DNA from: Amycolatopsis sp. FBCC-B4732
Lineage (GTDB): Bacteria > Actinomycetota > Actinomycetes > Mycobacteriales > Pseudonocardiaceae
DNA: 64,000 nt
Assembly: GCF_023008405.1 (NCBI RefSeq)
Contig: NZ_CP095376.1
Span: 3,310,001-3,374,000 of the forward strand
Direction of reading: 5' to 3'
Shown one piece after another: positions 61,876-64,000 of the stretch. A model generated the notes under the pieces. The model was given only the letters and a program-made list of their open reading frames with translations. It made no database searches and had not been told where the DNA came from. How positions within the stretch are numbered: position 1 is the first letter of the stretch; every line of letters starts with the position of its first letter. A program made the position numbers and the translations under genes.

Positions 61876-62603
61876 TCGAGGCGGTCGGCGTCGTCGTCCC
61901 GGCGCGGGACGAGGCGGAGCACGTCGGCGCGTGCTTGAACGCGCTCGGCGAAGCCCTTCGGCGGCTGCCGGCCGGGGTCGCGTACGCGGTCTGCGTGGTC
62001 GCGGACCGCTGCCGGGACGCAACCGCCGCGACGGCCCACGCGGCGTTCGGCGACCTGCCCGGCACGGTCCTGGTGTCCGAGGCGGCGCGGACGATCGGCG
62101 AAGTCCGCGACCTCGGGGTGGCCCGGGTGCGCGAGCTGCTGCGCACGCCGGCGGCCGGGACGCTGCTGCTGAGCACCGACGCCGACACCCGGGTGACGCC
62201 CGGCTGGGCGCGGGCGCACCTGGCCCGCGCGCGGCAGGGCTACCACGCGATCGCCGGGACGGCCGAGCTGGCGGTGCCGTTCACCACGTCGGCACGGGCG
62301 CTGCGGCAGTACGAGCACGTCCTCGACGACGCACGGACAGCGGCGGGCCACGGCTCGGTGTACGGCGCGAACCTGGCCGTCCGCGGGGACGCGTTCGACG
62401 TCGTCGGCGGCTTCGGCCCGCGGGCGACCGGGGAGGACCACGACTTGTGGCGCCGCCTCGGGCAAGCGGGCTTCCGCCGCTGCTTCGAGTCGGCGGCGCC
62501 GGTGGTGACGAGCGCTCGCCTGCACGGCCGGGCCCCGGACGGGCTGGCGACGCTGCTCCGCCGGCTGGCCCGGGACCACGACGGGTGCGGCCACCGTTCG
62601 TGA
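61872..62603 (+). CDS. Family 2 glycosyltransferase
   Basis: The protein has 243 residues. A GT-A fold begins VGVVVPARDEAEHV, with the metal-binding DADTRVTPGW (near 103) and GEDHDLWRRL (near 188) acceptor motif. The donor and acceptor are unknown. GTG 61872 overlaps the previous stop (GTGA), so the three genes form one coupled unit, probably for a modified amino-sugar product. Confidence 0.88.
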   Translation: MIEAVGVVVPARDEAEHVGACLNALGEALRRLPAGVAYAVCVVADRCRDATAATAHAAFGDLPGTVLVSEAARTIGEVRDLGVARVRELLRTPAAGTLLLSTDADTRVTPGWARAHLARARQGYHAIAGTAELAVPFTTSARALRQYEHVLDDARTAAGHGSVYGANLAVRGDAFDVVGGFGPRATGEDHDLWRRLGQAGFRRCFESAAPVVTSARLHGRAPDGLATLLRRLARDHDGCGHRS

Positions 62604-62705
62604 GCACCTCGACCCGCGCCCGCGCTCCCGCACCACAGCGGTTGTGGAGGTCGTTCGTAGCGGTTGTCGCTGTTGCGCCACCCGCCGCGCCGCGAAGATC
62701 GGCCG

Positions 62706-62993
62706 GTGACGACCGCCTGGAGGATGCTGCCGGCCGCACTGCTCGTGGCGACGGCCCTGACCGCGGTGCCCGCCGCCGCGGCCACGGCGGAAACCCGGGT
62801 CCAGCTCGTCTCCGTCGTCCGCGACACCGTCGGGATCACCTGCGCCGGGAAAGCGGACCGAGTCGTCTGCGAGGCCGTCCACCAGCCCCGGACCTACCTG
62901 GCCGTCCTCGTCACAACGCTTCCAGCTCCGCCCGGACCACAGCCACGTGCTCGGCTCCCCCGTACTCCCGCAGCATCGCCAGCGCTTCCGTGA
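62706..62993 (+). CDS. Small secreted protein, hypothetical
   Basis: The protein has 95 residues. A clear signal peptide (about 1-27, ending AAA) is followed by a segment with two cysteines (TCAGKADRVVCEAV) and a proline-rich tail. GAAGAT lies 6 nt before GTG 62706, as in other leaderless genes here. The last 83 bp overlap the convergent regulator gene, so the tail may be a product of truncation. No family is recognised. Confidence 0.45.
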   Translation: MTTAWRMLPAALLVATALTAVPAAAATAETRVQLVSVVRDTVGITCAGKADRVVCEAVHQPRTYLAVLVTTLPAPPGPQPRARLPRTPAASPALP

Positions 62994-64000
62994 ACAGCTC
63001 ACGCGCACGAACCGGCGACCCCAGCCCCGCGTAGGCCCGACCGAGCTCGGCCAGCGTCATGGCCTCGTACGACCGCACGCCCGCGGCGCGCCACAGCTCG
63101 GCACTCCGCCGCAGCTCCTCGACGGCGTCGGCGTACCGCCCCTCCTCGCGGTGGACCGTGCCGATCCGCATCCACCCGTACGCCACCCCCCGCAGATCGT
63201 CGGTACCTTCGCCGACGGCGACCGCTTCGGTCGCGTACGCGAGCTCGCGGGAGCGATCGCCCTGACGGCCGTAGAGCACGCCGAGGTTCACCAGGTTCAG
63301 CGTCTCGACGTGGCGCAGCCCGAGCGACCGGTTGAGCGCCAGGCCCCGCTCGCCGAACTCGATGGCTTCGTCGACGTCGTCGCCGAGGCCGAACACGAAG
63401 CAGAGGTTGTTGAGGATCCCGGCGAGCTGGCGGGGGTCGCCGATCTCCTCCCAGTCCGCGAGGCTCCGCCGCAGGTGCGCGTGGGAGCGGCGGTAGTCGG
63501 CCGCCTCGCCGCCGTGGGCCAGTTCGGCCTCGGCGACCCCGAGGTCGTTGCGCAGCGTCGCCGCCGCCACCGGGTCGACGCCGTCGACCAGGGTCAGCGC
63601 CACCTCGTCGACCTGGATGGCGTCGCGCCACCGCGCCCGCGCCCGGTGGTATTCGAACAGGCCGAGCCCGACGGCCGCGATCGCTTCGGCGGGCACCCCC
63701 GGCGTCGCCGCCGCCTGCCGCACGAGCGTGACGAGGTGCGCCTGGTGCCGGTCGAGCCAGCCGAACACCTCCTCTGTCGTGGCCGATCCGCCGGCCGCCC
63801 AGCGCCCGGCCGCCCAGTCGTGGCGGTGCGAGGCCGCCGAGACCAGCGCCATGCTCTGCCACGCGACGGAGGCGCACAGCTCGACGACGCGGGTGATCGC
63901 GGCGGCCCGCTCGGCCGCGGGGAGCCGCCCGGCGTGCTCGCGGGCGTAGAGCCGCAGCAGGTCGTGCAGCCGGTACCAGCCCGGGGCGGGCGTGGTCAGC
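62911..64000 (-). CDS. NB-ARC/TPR regulator, C-terminal part, 5'-truncated by window edge
   Basis: About 362 codons are visible and open to the right edge; ATG 63852 is internal, not the start. WYRLHDLLRLYAREHAGRLP near the edge is the winged-helix end of an AfsR-like NB-ARC domain, followed by tetratricopeptide repeats (LNNLCFVFGLGDDVDEAIEF, NLGVLYGRQGDRSRELAY). The missing N-terminus would hold the P-loop and perhaps a SARP domain. Its target is unknown. Confidence 0.82.
   Translation of the reverse strand, partial: LTTPAPGWYRLHDLLRLYAREHAGRLPAAERAAAITRVVELCASVAWQSMALVSAASHRHDWAAGRWAAGGSATTEEVFGWLDRHQAHLVTLVRQAAATPGVPAEAIAAVGLGLFEYHRARARWRDAIQVDEVALTLVDGVDPVAAATLRNDLGVAEAELAHGGEAADYRRSHAHLRRSLADWEEIGDPRQLAGILNNLCFVFGLGDDVDEAIEFGERGLALNRSLGLRHVETLNLVNLGVLYGRQGDRSRELAYATEAVAVGEGTDDLRGVAYGWMRIGTVHREEGRYADAVEELRRSAELWRAAGVRSYEAMTLAELGRAYAGLGSPVRARELFTEALAMLREYGGAEHVAVVRAELEAL

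Noticed and set aside
1..64000. tRNA, rRNA, riboswitch or prophage genes
   Set aside because: I looked for the conserved T-loop pattern, rRNA-like stretches, and phage integrase or structural genes and saw none. A covariance-model search would be needed to exclude small RNAs.

Overview
The window is GC-rich throughout, uses many GTG starts, packs operons with 4-base GTGA/ATGA overlaps, and encodes actinobacterial families (SARP/NB-ARC regulators, an ANTAR-SpoIIE phosphatase, a nicotinoprotein alcohol dehydrogenase, Tat-exported and secreted glycosidases). Together with long GGCCACC-type intergenic hairpins and the recurrent TCCACAGTGGA motif, this points to a soil actinomycete of the Pseudonocardiaceae, most likely Amycolatopsis or a near relative. 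The genus is inferred from style, not from a marker gene. No rRNA, tRNA, CRISPR array, prophage or intact insertion sequence was seen.

Layout. 1-12 kb: a partial AraC regulator, a VOC protein, then a secreted carbohydrate-degradation region: a clan GH-A glycosidase with two F5/8 C domains, a DUF1996 protein overlapped by a degenerate DUF305 lipoprotein, and a GH31 enzyme with two CBM35-like domains. A LacI repressor at 8.9-9.9 kb has in its own promoter the same GAGAGCGCTCTC palindrome found twice in the divergent promoter region at 3.3-3.5 kb, which suggests one regulon. A two-component system follows. 12-13.4 kb: a secreted NPP1/NLP protein, and a 115-residue protein ending in a RHIM/BASS3-like amyloid signalling motif, which is the most unusual gene here.

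13.4-28 kb: a complete L-rhamnose locus read leftward (ATPase, two permeases, binding protein, mutarotase, isomerase, bifunctional aldolase/dehydrogenase, a second fucose/arabinose-type isomerase, kinase), with a divergent LacI regulator and a Tat-exported GH2 enzyme. 28-36.4 kb: small conserved genes, an AfsR-like SARP/NB-ARC/TPR regulator with 11-bp-spaced repeats upstream, a decayed acyl-CoA synthetase, and a secreted M1-type peptidase.

36-49.6 kb: housekeeping and accessory genes, including an AcoR-like activator without GAFTGA, a nicotinoprotein (mycofactocin-type) alcohol dehydrogenase followed by an MftB-like small protein, a decayed patch (IS1634-type transposase and epoxide hydrolase remnants), poxB with a divergent LysR gene, and a ChaA-type antiporter. 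49.6-57.4 kb: a signalling pair, an ANTAR-GAF-PAS-SpoIIE phosphatase and a 1,519-residue soluble hybrid kinase with an exact 92-codon HAMP repeat array. These are followed by a long non-coding stretch with two perfect palindromes and a 117-bp minisatellite. 57.5-64 kb: a ferredoxin reductase-like flavoprotein, CorA, a three-gene operon (acyl-CoA dehydrogenase-like, PIG-L/methyltransferase fusion, glycosyltransferase), a small secreted protein, and a partial NB-ARC/TPR regulator cut by the right edge.
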